Assembly (NCBI GenBank): GCA_014529385.2
Contig: CM043971.1
Location: forward strand, 85,043,340 to 85,107,339
Source: Adiantum capillus-veneris
Taxonomy: Eukaryota; Streptophyta; Polypodiopsida; Polypodiales; Pteridaceae
DNA length: 64,000 nt
Direction: 5' to 3'
The translations under genes and the position numbers were made by a program. This document shows, one piece after another, positions 32,421-44,600 of this stretch. Numbering within the stretch: position 1 is the first letter of the stretch; every line of letters starts with the position of its first letter. The notes beneath the pieces are model-generated. The model was given only the letters and a program-made list of their open reading frames with translations, ran no database searches and was not told the DNA's origin.

Positions 32421-33689
32421 TGTCACGTGACACATCCAACCCTATGTGTCCGTGGACAAGCTACAGCATGACCAGGGTTCAGTTCCGTCAAGTCAGTCTA
32501 GAATAGGAAGTGATCTGGCACTTCTGTGAGTCTGTTCGCAAACCGTGCATGACCAGTCACTTAGATTAGATGCATATCCTCCGGTTGCAAACACCATGAT
32601 CATCAGTATTCCCATCAGAATCCATCAGGGGAATTTTCCAGGTCATTAAACCTATTTTCCCTAATTTTGACATTTTTCACTTATTTATTAAGTGACTTTT
32701 GTTGGGAACTAGGTAAGGCAATTTTGCTAAGATAATATATAAGCAAACCAGAGTTAGCACTTTTTGGCAGAAGAGATAGCAGGAACTCAGTTCAACAAGC
32801 ACCTTCTCAGCAGGACCCTAGCAAGCCTAACGTTTTTGCATCTGCAAGAAGATCTAGCGTTTTGCACCCAGATCAGCCAGTGTTTTTGCATCTGCAACAG
32901 CCTGGCGACAGCAGAAGACAGATCAGCCCTAGCGTTAACAGTTTACAACAGCAGATCAGCAGCATTTTTGCAGATCAAGACAAATCAGCCCTAGCGTTTT
33001 TGCATCAGCCAGACGCCTCAGCGTTTTTGCAGATCTTCGCAATGGAATCAGCCCTAGACTCGGCGTTTTCAGTTTTCAACATTTAGTACCCGTAGTAGAA
33101 CCCCCGAACCTCGCAGATCTCACCTTCTCGCAGCAGATCCTCACCGCACGGTCAGATCCCGCGTAGTTTACAGATTCAGCCCGGAAAACACAGATTTCAG
33201 CATCTGCGTTTTCAGCGCGTCGTCGTCATCGCCGTCGTAGAGTCAGAATTCAGCAGATAAAGATTTGCAGATTTCAGCCCTTAGCGTTTTCAGATTTTAG
33301 CCCGTTTCGTCGTCGTCCTCATCGTTGTCGACATCATGGGCAAGTCCAAAGCATTGTAGAGATTTGTGCGATCAATAGTAGACCGCTCTCTCTATGTCGG
33401 CAAGTCCAAAGCATTGTAGAGATTTGTGCAATCAATAGTAGACCGCTCTCGCCATAGAGAGTGGGGCCTTCGGAGGAGGTTTGACAACATTCTGGTGTCA
33501 TATTCTCTTCTCTCTATCTTAAGTCTCATGCACCTTCACGCACAGTGTCTATTCACTTGTTTGTGATCACTTGCACTCTCTCATTAAAGGACGGAAGGCT
33601 CTCCCTTTTGTAAGTAAAAGGAACCTTGAGCACAGTTCAGAGCACTCATCTTGAGCAAAGTTCAACATTCACTACCGCTGCACCTTACA
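32421..33689 (+). repeat. Gag-only element, 3' LTR
   Basis: 1269 bp, starting TGTCACGTGACAC and ending CTTACA. A 60-bp tandem duplication near 33339-33458 (unit with GGCAAGTCCAAAGCATTG) is single in the 5' LTR and accounts for most of the length difference. TATA box TATATAAG at 32736-32743. Confidence 0.92.
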
Positions 33690-33694
33690 CACAC

Positions 33695-34145
33695 CATTAG
33701 AAGACAGATTATAAGGGGCTGTCAACTCCCTTTTAATCCCATTTTCGTCACAAAAACGCTGAAATTCAGCAGATACATACTCTCCTCCATTATCAAATCT
33801 GAGACATTTAATCTTAGCACTCTCTTGAGTAGTGACAAAAGCATGAAACTTCTTAAAAGCATTAAAAGTCTCACTCTTACTTTTCAACAAATGCACCCAT
33901 CCTTTCCTAGTACAGTTATCAATGAATGTAACAAAATACAATGCACCAGCAAAAGACTTAACAGGCATAGTGCATACATTGGAGTGAATAAAATCAAGAG
34001 GATTAGCTTTTCGAGAGACACCCAAGTAATAAGAAGATTTCTTTTGCTTTCCATAAAGACAATCATTACAAAAATCCAAGTTTTTTCCTTTTACATCAAT
34101 CCTCTTCAAAGAGGAAAGCACATCAATATCCTTTTGCCTCATATT
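33695..34145 (-). pseudogene. Copia-2 GAG-pre-integrase end and integrase core
   Basis: The minus strand reads FCNDCLYGKQKKSS (zinc-binding Cys pair of the pre-integrase), FIHSNVCTMP (first catalytic residue, Asp of relatives replaced by Asn), FVTFIDNCTRKGWV, RFDNGGEYVS (second Asp) and LSSNGV, where the gag-only element cuts it. It continues at 29156. The frame is open for about 150 codons. Confidence 0.85.
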
Positions 34146-35582
34146 GAAACCGGCCTGTTCAATCCAAAAAGGGCGGTAGACTTTACTTCAAACCTTGATT
34201 TAGCTTTCACCCATTATTAGTCGTCTATTTTACATGTACTTTAGTGACACAAGAGAGGGGAATGGGATACAGATACTAGAATGCACCTGTATGAGAAGAC
34301 CGACACCAGATTGGCCCCTAACTTAGGCGCCCCTTTCGGTATTTCTTTATTGTTCAAAAGAGGGAATAAACGTTGTGGTTCCCTACAAGCTGCCCCGCAC
34401 AAACTCGGCTGAATTTCCACTGTTCCAGCCCGATTTCGGCAACATAATTGTACTAGAACCCTTCACAGTCAGTATTCCCACGCATTGGCCGACTTTCCCG
34501 ACGCATACGGGCACTTTGCAAAACCTGGCGAGAATCTGCAGCACGCTGAATTCTCTGTTTTCAGCCCTGAAAATGCGCCAAATCACCTGTGCAGCGGTCC
34601 CCTTGCGTCCCCGAACCTCCTGGGGGTATTAGGGTCCGTTTAGGGCTAAAACCCTAAACCTGCAAAAATACACAGCAGGCTGTAATTTACTGTTTCGGGC
34701 TCCGTTTCGCATGCCGGTCGCATCCGTAGCAAGTCCTCGAGCTCCCGCACCTGTAGGGCTACTTGCCCTTTGAATCGGACGAGATTTCTGGCGTGAAACC
34801 TCTCCAAATTCACCTGTACCTGCGGGGGGATTAGCCGCTAGCTAATCCAGTACCTGTGCAAGAGGCTCTTGCCTCGGCAATCGCGCATGAACCCACACAA
34901 CTGTACATTGGTCAAATGAAAAGCCCACTAGTGGGGCATAACATACTGCCATAGAGGAGAGAGAGGGCAGTGCGTAGCGTGCAGGGCATCACTCCTGGCA
35001 CCGCACTATACATAGGAGGGAAAGCAAGCACTCCATAGCTCTTAACCTGTGACAGGAACTTGCAGAATGAGCCTCCCAGCTATAAATCACGTTTTTGCCT
35101 TCTCTATAAGTAGTAAACTGGCATCAGAGAGCCAAGTGTCACTCATTTGTGCATTTTCCCACTTTAGACCCTCCGGTCTAAAAATATCTCACCTGCAGCC
35201 TCTGTTGACTTGGCCACAGAGTAACAAAATGATCCCCATGTCAAACTACACGTAATGACGCGAAGACATTTTCAGGTCCCAAAATAGCAGTTCCCTAAAT
35301 TTTAGGAGATGCTGCCATTGTATCTTTCTAGGTCATCCGACCCTCTTTGTACACTGCGGCCACATCCAGAATTGAAATGTAGCCTCTGTAGCAAAGGATT
35401 CCACTTTGGCTAGTCAATGACCCCACTTGGCTAACCATAGTCCTTGTCCAACCTTAGTGCTCTCTTGCCCTCAAGCCTGGACTCCCTCTGGACAGTTCCA
35501 CACTAGCTATGCAATGCACGGCAATTAGATTTCCCGAGGGGTGTTTCCAAAAAGTGAAAGTAAATAGATAATAAGAAAGAAA
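34146..35582. other. Insertion or rearranged segment between copia pieces
   Basis: No gene. The block 34326-34348 is the R/U5 motif seen in gypsy LTRs, in minus orientation, so part is probably an LTR. CCTAAAC/CACCTG-rich sequence at 34620-34870 resembles a copia or gypsy leader. The flanking copia pieces do not join cleanly across it and I find no convincing target duplication, so its boundaries are left open. Confidence 0.45.
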
Positions 35583-36761
35583 TCAACAAAAAGGATAGAT
35601 AGTAGTCACACGCTGGTGACACATATGGCCAAGTCTCTTATACCACAATTCCGTGTGTGAAGCAACTTCAACAACAGCAAGAAACTTGTAAGGCAAAGCT
35701 TTGCATCGAAGATAGTACAAAGTACCTCTTTTAGACCCTTTTGCAACAAGCAGAGAGCCCTTAAGCAACTTCCATGAACCCCCAACAAAGATGATAGTAT
35801 AACCATGTGCATCTAACTAGCCAACAGATAGTAAACTTTTCTTAATGCCTAGTACAAACCTGACATCATTCAACACAAGCTCTTGACCATTGAGCCAAAC
35901 ACATAGTACCCATTCCCTCAATATTGCAAGCAAAATTATCACCAAGGTACACCTTGCCATAATTGCCTGCAACATATGTAGCAAAACACTCCAAAGATGG
36001 AGTCACATGGAATGAAGCACCAGAATTCACTATCCAAGAATGGGATAGTCTATCATTAGCACTAAGCAATGCATCAATTACATCTTTCTTCGAGATAAGC
36101 ATGTCTTCTACATTAGCTATCACCAAATTTGAGGGACATCAAGCCGCAACCAACGTCTGACAACTCCTCAATGACCACACTAGAGGATACATTTGCATTC
36201 TCAATATCCCTGGAGGAATCACCTGCTGATTTTTCCCCTTTCTTCTCATCTTTCTTCTTCTTATCTTGCGTTTCCTTCCTCCTTTCCTGCTCTTTCTTGA
36301 AATACCTACAATCGAGTTTCTTGTGACCCTTTCTGCCACATTGATAACAAGTGACATCCTTATCCTTTGTCTTGAACTTACTTCTATTTTGAGTCCTGTT
36401 GCCTGCATCACGCTTTTGATTTCTACCTCTTGCATTGTAGGCAGAACTGTCACCTTCACCACTAGACTTGCGTCTAATCTCTTCATTGAGAATAGACCCT
36501 CTCACACCGTCATACGTGAGGGTGAGACTGTTGCTCGAGGAGACAACCAACATATCCCAAGTATCTAGCAGTGTCATAAGCAAGAAAATAGCTTTCAGCT
36601 TATCATTAAATTGTTGAAGCCTACTGTTCTGCAACTGACTCAACACACCTGTAAAAGCACTCAAATGCTCAGAAGCTGACTTCGAGTCATCAAGCTGCAC
36701 ATTCACCAACTTTCGCATCAAATGCACCTGGTTCACAGGCGTTGTGTTTTCATAATTGGAC
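35583..36761 (-). pseudogene. Copia gag, protease and pre-integrase start (copia-2 or close relative)
   Basis: Minus strand: VNQVHLMRKLV (UBN2-type gag, cut at its upstream side by LINE-A copy 2), zinc knuckle CYQCGRKGHKKLDC, protease loop WIVNSGASFHVTP with Asn in place of the catalytic Asp, and LWYKRLGHM of the pre-integrase. Shifts occur near 36120 and 35870. Order and spacing match copia-1. It may be the 5' half of copia-2, but the junction at 34146-35582 prevents proof. Confidence 0.85.
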
Positions 36762-39700
36762 TTTTTTTTTTCCGGAGAAAAAGATCCTTTTATTAGTTAC
36801 TGAAACTGCCCATAGGGGTACAACCACCTCTTCAAGAGAGGGCTACAACAAACATGATGGGAGACTCTCCCAATGAAAAAACCAGCATATGTACAATGAG
36901 GCTAAATCAAGAAATAGGGGGAGGGAAACGCCACACAGGTGGTCGGTAGTGCCATCGAAGTACACCCTGGACCATGGTGTAAAAAGGCCCAAGACGCCAG
37001 AGTCGAAGGAAGGCCTCTCTGCGCTCCCGCATGCGGTCGGAGCTGCCTTGTAGTCCCTCAAGCTGTCCTCTGAGAGTATGGATCAGCTCTAGCCAAAAAT
37101 CGCGAAGTCTCTGCTGGTGGCACAGGGCAAGCCTCAAAGATGCGGAGGCAACTGGCCCACCAGATGAACCAGAGTGTCAAGCCACTGATGAGCTCCAAAC
37201 ACTCCTCTCTCTCACTGCACCACTCATGTGGAGTAAGCTCTGTATCAGGCTGGAGTGTAGGTCGCCCCTCCTACATCACTATCATCCTGTTGGTGGAAGA
37301 TAGCTCAAACTGAAGTGTCGGGCCCGTGAGGGTGGACCACACCGCTCCTCCCCAAGTGTATTGTCGAGCCGTGGAGAGAGCAGGCATCAGCCAAAGAACT
37401 CGCAGCCACACCTGCTGGGCCAAGGGACAGTCCCAAAGACAGTGACGCTGACTCTCCACAAGATTATCACAAGCTGCACATGCGGCCGAGAGACCACTAT
37501 GCACTAGCCAGTTCCCAACTGCTCTAGCTCTGTGTGCGACCTGTGTGCGACCAGCCATTGAAACAAGGTGACTCGCATTGGCTGTCTGGAGTCCCACAAC
37601 CTCTCCCAAAAGGTTGCCAATAACTCAGCTGTGAGACCCTCCTCCTGCCAATGAGGTGCTACAGCGGGGCGGGCCTCTCTCTGTGCTGCTAGTATATGAC
37701 GTCCCAGTCGAACAGTGTACTGAAAGAAAGGGACTCCTGGGTGGTCTGCAGAAGAGAAGGGGTCCCTCCAGAGCCACTCACCAAGATCCCACTGTACTCG
37801 TGCCAGTGGACAACACTCCCAAGCCCATAGCCTCCAGTGTCCAGTCTCAAGAGCTGCTGGGTCAGGATCTATGACACAAGTCCTCCCACAAATGCCTATT
37901 ACTCGGATCCTCTGAAAACAGTACTCTACCACCTGCGGGGCCTCTACTGCAACTCGCTGTAGGCGTCCCCCATCCTGAAGCTCGAAGAAAAGGGATGGAA
38001 CAGTCTCTGAGCAGCCCCTGACTGAGATGAGAACCTCCAGTCGTGTGAAGGCTCCCATCCACCTGGGTGCTACTGGCTCGAGAGACGTGAATCGCTCAGC
38101 TGGAACTGCCTCTGAGATGTCCTGGCATATGCTCTGCACCCCTCTCATGCCATGTAGCTGGAAACCCTGCACCTCCTCTGACAAGCCTGTGAACTCTAAC
38201 CAGTCACCTAAAGAGCGCGCTGGACTTGCTGCCATGGGACCCCAGGAAACATGAGGCCGACTACCAACCAAGTGGTCTCTCTGAGTGCTAACCATGGGGT
38301 TCCAGACAAGGGGCTGTCATAGGCGCTCCTCCGTGCAAGTAGGCTCTCTGCTCCAGGCCTCGCCGCAAGAGCTCCCAAGAGCGAAGCGGTCCTCCAGTCT
38401 CCTGCTCAAATCAACTCTGCGCATCTCTATGAAGATCCATCTCGTCGAAGGTTGCCAGGGGCCTCCTGCCTGAGGCACCCTAGCACGAAGCCGCTGTAGC
38501 AAGAACTCCTTTCAAGGCTCCTCACCTCGAAGAAGTCCTCTGACGATGAACTTCCCAAGAAGGGCTCTGCTCTGCTGTGCTGGGTCAATGATCCCAAGCC
38601 CTCCCTGTGAACAAGGAAGAGTGATGACTTGCCAAGCTACTTTGGCTCGAGCTATTTGAGTGTCACGTCCTGACCAAAGGAAGTTCTTGATCAGCCTCTC
38701 TACCTGGCTGATACAAGAACTCGAGAAGATCCAGCAAGAAGTGATGTACCACATAGTCGCCAACAACACCTAGTTGGCCACTATTAATCTGTCAGCCAAA
38801 GAAAGTCGTGCTAAGCTCCAATGTAACAACTTTCTCCTGATAGACAGGAAAAGGGGAGCAATCTGCTGCTCGGGAGACAAGTCCAAACCAACCTGACAGC
38901 CCAAGTACCGAACTGCAGTCCCTGGGGGAATCCACCTAAAGCCCTCTCCTGGAGGCTGGCATCCAATCGGGCACAGGAGCACTACCAACCGAGAAAGCCA
39001 CTGTCTTTCTCCAGTTGATCAGTGCACCCGATGCACAACAGGTCTCCAGAGCCTGCCCACACCTGTGAAGGTTGGCCTCCTGGCCATCTAAGTACAAGGC
39101 TGAGTCGTCGGCAAACTCAGTGTCCAGTAGCTCATATCCCTGAATAGGGAGTGCTAAGCCCCGTAGACCAACCTGCTACAACACCAAAGACCTGCTCATC
39201 GCCTAAGCATAGAACAGAAAGAGGAAGGGGGCAAGAGGACAGCCCTGTCTGACCGAACGTGTGAGCATGAAGCGATCACCTCTGCCTCCTACCAAAAGTA
39301 CCTGACTGTGAGCCTGTCTGTACAAAGTTGACGCCCCTCTGATCCAAGCATCTGAGAAGCCCATCTTGCGTAGAGTGCCCTCTAAAAAGTCCCACTCAAC
39401 TCTGTCGTATGCCTTCTCAAAATCGAGAAGAAGAATCGCCGAGTCCTCACCACGGAGCCATGTCAGGGCAGAAGCCTCCCAAAAAGTAAAGATGTTGTCA
39501 AGGATACTACGTTCCTTGACAAAACCTATCTGAGTCCCATGTATAAGGCTCTCTAGAAGTGGCTGAATCCTCAAACTCCAAGCCTTGGCAAGAATTTTGT
39601 AGGCTGAGTTGAGGATGGTGATGGGACGCCACTGTCGAATCTCATCCAAGGAGCCACCCTCCTTGGGAATGAGGTAGATCAGGCCCTCACTCATGCTGTC

Positions 39701-40620
39701 AGGCATCACTCCTGTGTGCAAAATGTACTAAAAAGCACTACAGAGATTTGGGCCAAGCAGGTCCCAGTACTCCAAGAAAAAACTGAGAGTCAACCCATCC
39801 TCACCTGGACAGCTACCACGGGGAAGGGCCCTCAGAGCCGTGTGCAGCTCCTCAAGCTGAAGTGGCAGCTCAAGCCTCTGACGCATCTCCTCAGTCACAA
39901 GACAAGGCATCTGTGCCCAAACCTGCTCCCTGCATGCATCCTGACGCTCTGACTGGGACTCTGCAGACAGTAACTCACAGTAGAAGTCAGTAGCAACTGC
40001 ACGCATATCCTCAGGCTCGGAAGCAACTAATTCGTCGGGCCTCCTCAACTGACTGACCTTGGCATACGAATGTCGAGGTCCCACTGCCTCAAAGAAAACA
40101 CCAGTCACTCTGTCGCCCACCTGGGTCCACTAAGATGCCTTTCGGTGGAAAGCAAACTCATGTCGCCTCTCCTCTGTGCTAACAAGCTCCTGTCGAGCCT
40201 GCTGTAGCTGCTCCTCCAACCAAGGACTGTCTGGATGCTGCTCCTGCATCCTCTGTAATGAAGCAATGCCCCGTCTGAGACGCTGCTCCTCCTCTCTCGC
40301 TGCAGCCCAACGAGCCAGGGACTCCTGGAGGAAAAAACGGCTAATCTGAGTAAGGCCTGAGGCCACTCTATCAGAAGGAGAATCTTGCCTGTCTAAGCTC
40401 TCTGTCCAAAGACTGCCCACAATGGCCTACTGCAAAGAGTCTGCAATAGTCATAGTCATACATAAGGCACCCTGGATGCCTCCAGGTCCAAAAGCAGCTG
40501 ACCAAAAAGTATCATATCGTCCACGCAAGAGCTGACCACAACGTCTAATGCGGCTCTCACACAGATGGTGCTCCTGAAGCATAAGGAGATCAATCTCTCC
40601 TCAGTCCTCCCAAAGATACC
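36762..40620 (-). mobile_element. LINE-A copy 2, 5' truncated
   Basis: It aligns with LINE-A copy 1 from about copy-1 position 860 to the poly(A), here a T10 run at 36762-36771. It is inserted in or next to the copia gag at 36761. Relative to copy 1 it lacks about 561 bp of the endonuclease (copy-1 positions about 1045-1605; junction near 40412). I find no target-site duplication, so the left and right flanks may have been rearranged. Confidence 0.92.
36907..40620 (-). pseudogene. LINE-A copy 2 ORF2
   Basis: It keeps LLDFEKAYDRVEWDF, RQGCPLAPFLF and an intact catalytic box EFADDSALY (Asp codons at 39104-39109), where copy 1 has FAND. The zf-RVT finger reads CAACDNLVESQRHCLWDC. The C-terminus ends at TGA 36907-36909. 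Stops and shifts separate the pieces (near 40125, 39725, 39200, 38990, 38770, 38510, 38300, 37270). The endonuclease is mostly deleted. Where copy 1 has TAG at 3299 and 4462, this copy keeps CAG. Confidence 0.92.
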
Positions 40621-41619
40621 AAAACATCTAAAGCATTAGAACACCAACTTCAAAGACGTGTACCAAACATGGTCCATGCGCCCATATATGACCATCTCTT
40701 GCATTGAGAACCGCTTGCCGATAGAACAAATAAGCACTTCTCAAGAACAAATTGAGCTGCTATATATTCTTACCATTTGATGAAGAGTTCAAATACCAAA
40801 CTGAGTTTTTGAGTAGGCTTGATGCTTAAAATGCATTTGTAAAGTGATGGAAACAATCGCAGAAAAACATAGAATGACCAGGGTCCAGAAGTCTGGCTAC
40901 CCCATCCTAGGACCTGAATTCATCAAAGTATGTGTAACATGATTTCTATCGTGTGAACAGAATTGGATTCTGGACCCATGTCATCCACTATCGTCTTATG
41001 ATCGGCAGACTTCCTGGTAGCAAACTTATATGCACGGATGGATGAGGCTTTGCTTTCATATCATGTTTTGCATTATGGGACACAACTCTGACTGAAGCTC
41101 CCATCGGGCAAGGAATTCCACAGCATTAACATTTCTCAAACACAAACCCCGCTATTGCACCCACCCAATCAAGCCTGTTGAAGTCACATTCAAGCAAAAT
41201 GTGGCCTCCATTTGACGGTAATCTTGGAAAACAGAGTCACATAAACAGTACTTGGTCATCAAGAATCACAGAAAAACGAAATTCAAGATAGCTAGAGGTA
41301 AACGCAACGTACCAGCGAGGAAGGGCCGGTTTTAAGGTGGCTGCAAATGGGCTCACTGTTGTAAGAGGAAGAAACTCTGCAAGACAAGGTGGGTAACGAA
41401 GGGGGAGATGATGAACGGCGCGATGCCTTCGAGGGGAGTAGAGGAGACTGCGCTCTTAAGCACGTAGCAGCAGCACAAGGCCCCATAGATGTTCACCAGC
41501 TCCTTCCAGCGAGCCTTTTAACTGGAATACATATGCTAGGTAAAACAGGTCTTGAGCTCAAAACGCGTTCTATCGACTTAGCTTTCTTGAGCTAAACTAA
41601 AAAATCTCCTCTCTTATGT

Positions 41620-41621
<2 letters not shown>
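40621..41621. other. No recognisable gene
   Basis: Short frames only. If copia-2 gag resumes here it is not readable. Confidence 0.5.
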
Positions 41622-41676
<55 letters not shown>

Positions 41677-41684
41677 TGTGTGTG
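41622..41684. repeat. (TC)n(TG)n compound microsatellite
   Basis: About 19 TC units followed by about 12 TG units. Confidence 0.98.
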
Positions 41685-44600
41685 GAGAGTCTTCCCCCCT
41701 CGGGCCTCCGCATACACAAGGTTAAGGACTCAAATGGCACTTTGCCAAACAAGATGCCCACATTCCTCAACACAAGAAGATTATTGTTGGAGACAGCAAT
41801 GGCACTACGCCGCAAAAGGTGCCCAAACCCTTGAAGACCACATCCACAATTCAAAGTCTTAGTACCATGGATTCATGTGCCAAAGAGGTGCAATCCTTAT
41901 CTAATATAAATAACTCACGGGGGAGATATTGAGATGAATATGTTGTCCATATGATATCGACTATTGGCAATATCGTTGCAGGAATGCACGTGAAGATGGA
42001 AAAGATGAAGGAGAAGCCCGAGAGCACACAACACAAGAAGTTGTATTACTAGGTATGCTAATACAAAGATAAGGCTTGCCCTAGAGTGATGGAGTTATAT
42101 ACAAGCTGGGGGAACAACAACGTGAAATAAAGTTTCTAGCGGTCTAAGTGTGTTTACACAAATATCACCACCCTAATATAGTAACAGAGCACAAAGTCAA
42201 CATGTATTCCTTAGATTTAGGCAAGTCTCCCTTTGTCCCCAATCTATGAGGTTCTAGCCCAATCTACTTGATTTCCATACATAGCCAACATGGATGGAAG
42301 AATTGACTTTTAGAATTGTTGTGTGTGTATGTGGTTGACCCTTGTCAATCATTCTCTGACTTTTTATCCTAGAAAAGTTTCCCTTTTATTGTCTTTGCTT
42401 CTTAAAGGGGGTTAAAATTTCGTCCGCTCTTCATGAACAAGGTTAATATTACCACTTTTACTTGGCAAAGCTAGCACAGCAACTCATATTCTCTTGCTTG
42501 AAAAATGTTATTCAAAGAGTTAGTCAAAAGTCAACTAATGTAAAGATTCATTAATGCCTAAAAATTACCATTTTGAGAAATATTTGTTTTTATTTCACAT
42601 AATGGATAAGGAAGGCCTTGAAAAAGTCAAGGGGGTAGGCCTTCATACATAGCAGATAAAATTAAAGAGTTAGTTTACAATCTGCCTATACATCTCCAGA
42701 TGATCTGCAATACTGAGAATGAATTGCGTTAATCCATTTTAAAACATCCCTCCAATGGTGATTGTTAAACTTGGAATCACGATCGATCACAATATTGTGA
42801 GGCAATCCATACATCCTTTAGAGATTCCCAATGGTGAATGGGAGAGTATCTCTATGGATAGTATATACTGCACTTTTTGTGACTGAAAAGCTTCATAAGA
42901 TGCCAAATGGATGAATTTGCATGTCACTGCAGATATGCTTAAGCTAAACACTAGGACCAATAAGATATAGTGTGCATGCATTAGCAAAAATGTATCTAAA
43001 CCTTGGAGTGGTTTGTGCTTGTTGATGCTCATGGTTTAATTTATGCTCATAGAATACATAAAAGTTGAGGGAATAGATGTGTAAATAGCTCATTTCAAAT
43101 AAACTAAACACTTCCCATCGAGAACCGTAACAATTCATAATAAGCTACACATAACAATTAATATACATGCTAAAACATTTGAACCATAATAGAATGTGAA
43201 CATAAACCACATTTAGGTACAAAAAATGAAACACGTGACATAGCCTTGCTATGTGCATAACATGGATGTAAAATTGCAACCTAAATAGTTGAAATAACCA
43301 TCCGTGAATGTTGTTATTTGGTACTTTAATAGGTCTTACTAGATGTCTGACAATTTTTTACCACTGAAATTGTACCTGATATCACATGCTTGAAACAATC
43401 TAATGAAAGGATTTGACTATCACATAGGGACTTTGTTGCGACACATAATCAAGAAAAAGGCACCATTGCCAATCCCAGAGACTCATATTCTCCATATGTT
43501 GAATTTGTCTCATATAGTTCGAAGAGTACTTGTGTGTGGAGGTAACTAGAAACAGTCAGCAATAGGAATGAGAGACACCCTTATAATTTTGCTCCACACT
43601 AGCTAAACCAAACTTCGTGAGTTTGTTACCATGTTGTGTATCTTGTGACTAACAACATGTGCCAAAAAATGATTCCCACCTTGTAAGGCCTCTGATCGTC
43701 GTAAGAGAAGTGACCACGAAAAGAGTAGATAATACCCAAAGTGGACTCTCGATTCCATCATAAGGAAAACTAACAAGGATAATGAAAAATTTATATCGGA
43801 GGAGGTACTCGATACACTAACGTCTATCCCTTCTCGTAACTACTACCGTTGTCGGGGGATTTGTATTCGAAGGTGAGCCGGGAAGGCACAGGGCCCCTGG
43901 CTGTGAGAGGTGCAAGGAAAAGAGTTGCAGCAAACACAATCAATGGGGATAGAGCTTTAAACAGATAGTTTGATTCAGATTATGAAGCCTGATAACTCAA
44001 ATCAAATACATAATAGTATCCTTGTTTAATCAAATGTTAATGGAGGAGTTTATGCTCCTTACAAGGTTTAACCTGCCTTAATCCAGGTGCTAATTAATTA
44101 AGAAATTCAAGCTTCAGTAATGATGATAATGTCTGGTCCAATGAACAATACCAAATAAAATCTTTTGCCTTAATTGGTCTGCCAAAAACTGCCTTGATCT
44201 GCTTCGTTTTCCTTCTGATGCTTCAAGGTTGAGAGAGTTGATTTTCCTTCCGCTATGGCTATGGAAGCTTCGGCTTCTAATGGCCTTAGGAGTTTCGATT
44301 TGGCTTAAGGTTATCGGCTTAAGGATTATGACTTAGGTTTAAGGCTTAAGATGTTCGGCTTAGGATTGCGGCTTAGATTTATGGCTTAATTTTGGATTCG
44401 AATGGGCTTGGGCGGCTTAGATTAGGATTAGATAAGATTGGAATGAAATATGGAAGCTTGGATTTAGAGCTTAAGATTATGATGGCTTGGTTTAGAGCTT
44501 AGGATTATGATGGCTAAGGAGATTCGAGGAGAGTTTTGGCTTAGAGAGCTTATGATTAGGATGACTAATGAGATCCGAGAAGAGTATAAGCGTCTTATGG

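Larger units (their letters stand above)
29157..33689 (+). mobile_element. Gag-only non-autonomous LTR retrotransposon
   Basis: Two long LTRs (29157-30375 and 32421-33689) surround a 2045-bp interior. The 5-bp duplication CACAC lies at 29152-29156 and 33690-33694, inside the copia-2 integrase; removing the element rejoins the NGVAERYNR motif exactly. PBS, PPT and one gag-like frame are present. No protease, RT, RNase H or integrase motif is visible in any frame, so it must be mobilised by a partner. In layout it fits the LARD/TR-GAG class. LTRs are alike except for substitutions and a 60-bp duplication. The terminal T of the left LTR is mutated to A. Confidence 0.88.

Noticed and set aside
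34168-35596. CAAAAAGG at both sides of the unexplained block as target duplication
   Set aside because: The enclosed segment does not begin TG or end CA, and the word is low in complexity.
34197-35856. Possible solo LTR starting TGATTTAGC and ending GTACA with AACCT flanks
   Set aside because: The interval would include readable copia pre-integrase coding at 35583-35768, so the matching flanks are probably chance.
41389-41834. Open frames spanning the TC/TG microsatellite
   Set aside because: Made by the repeat itself, which is open in several frames.
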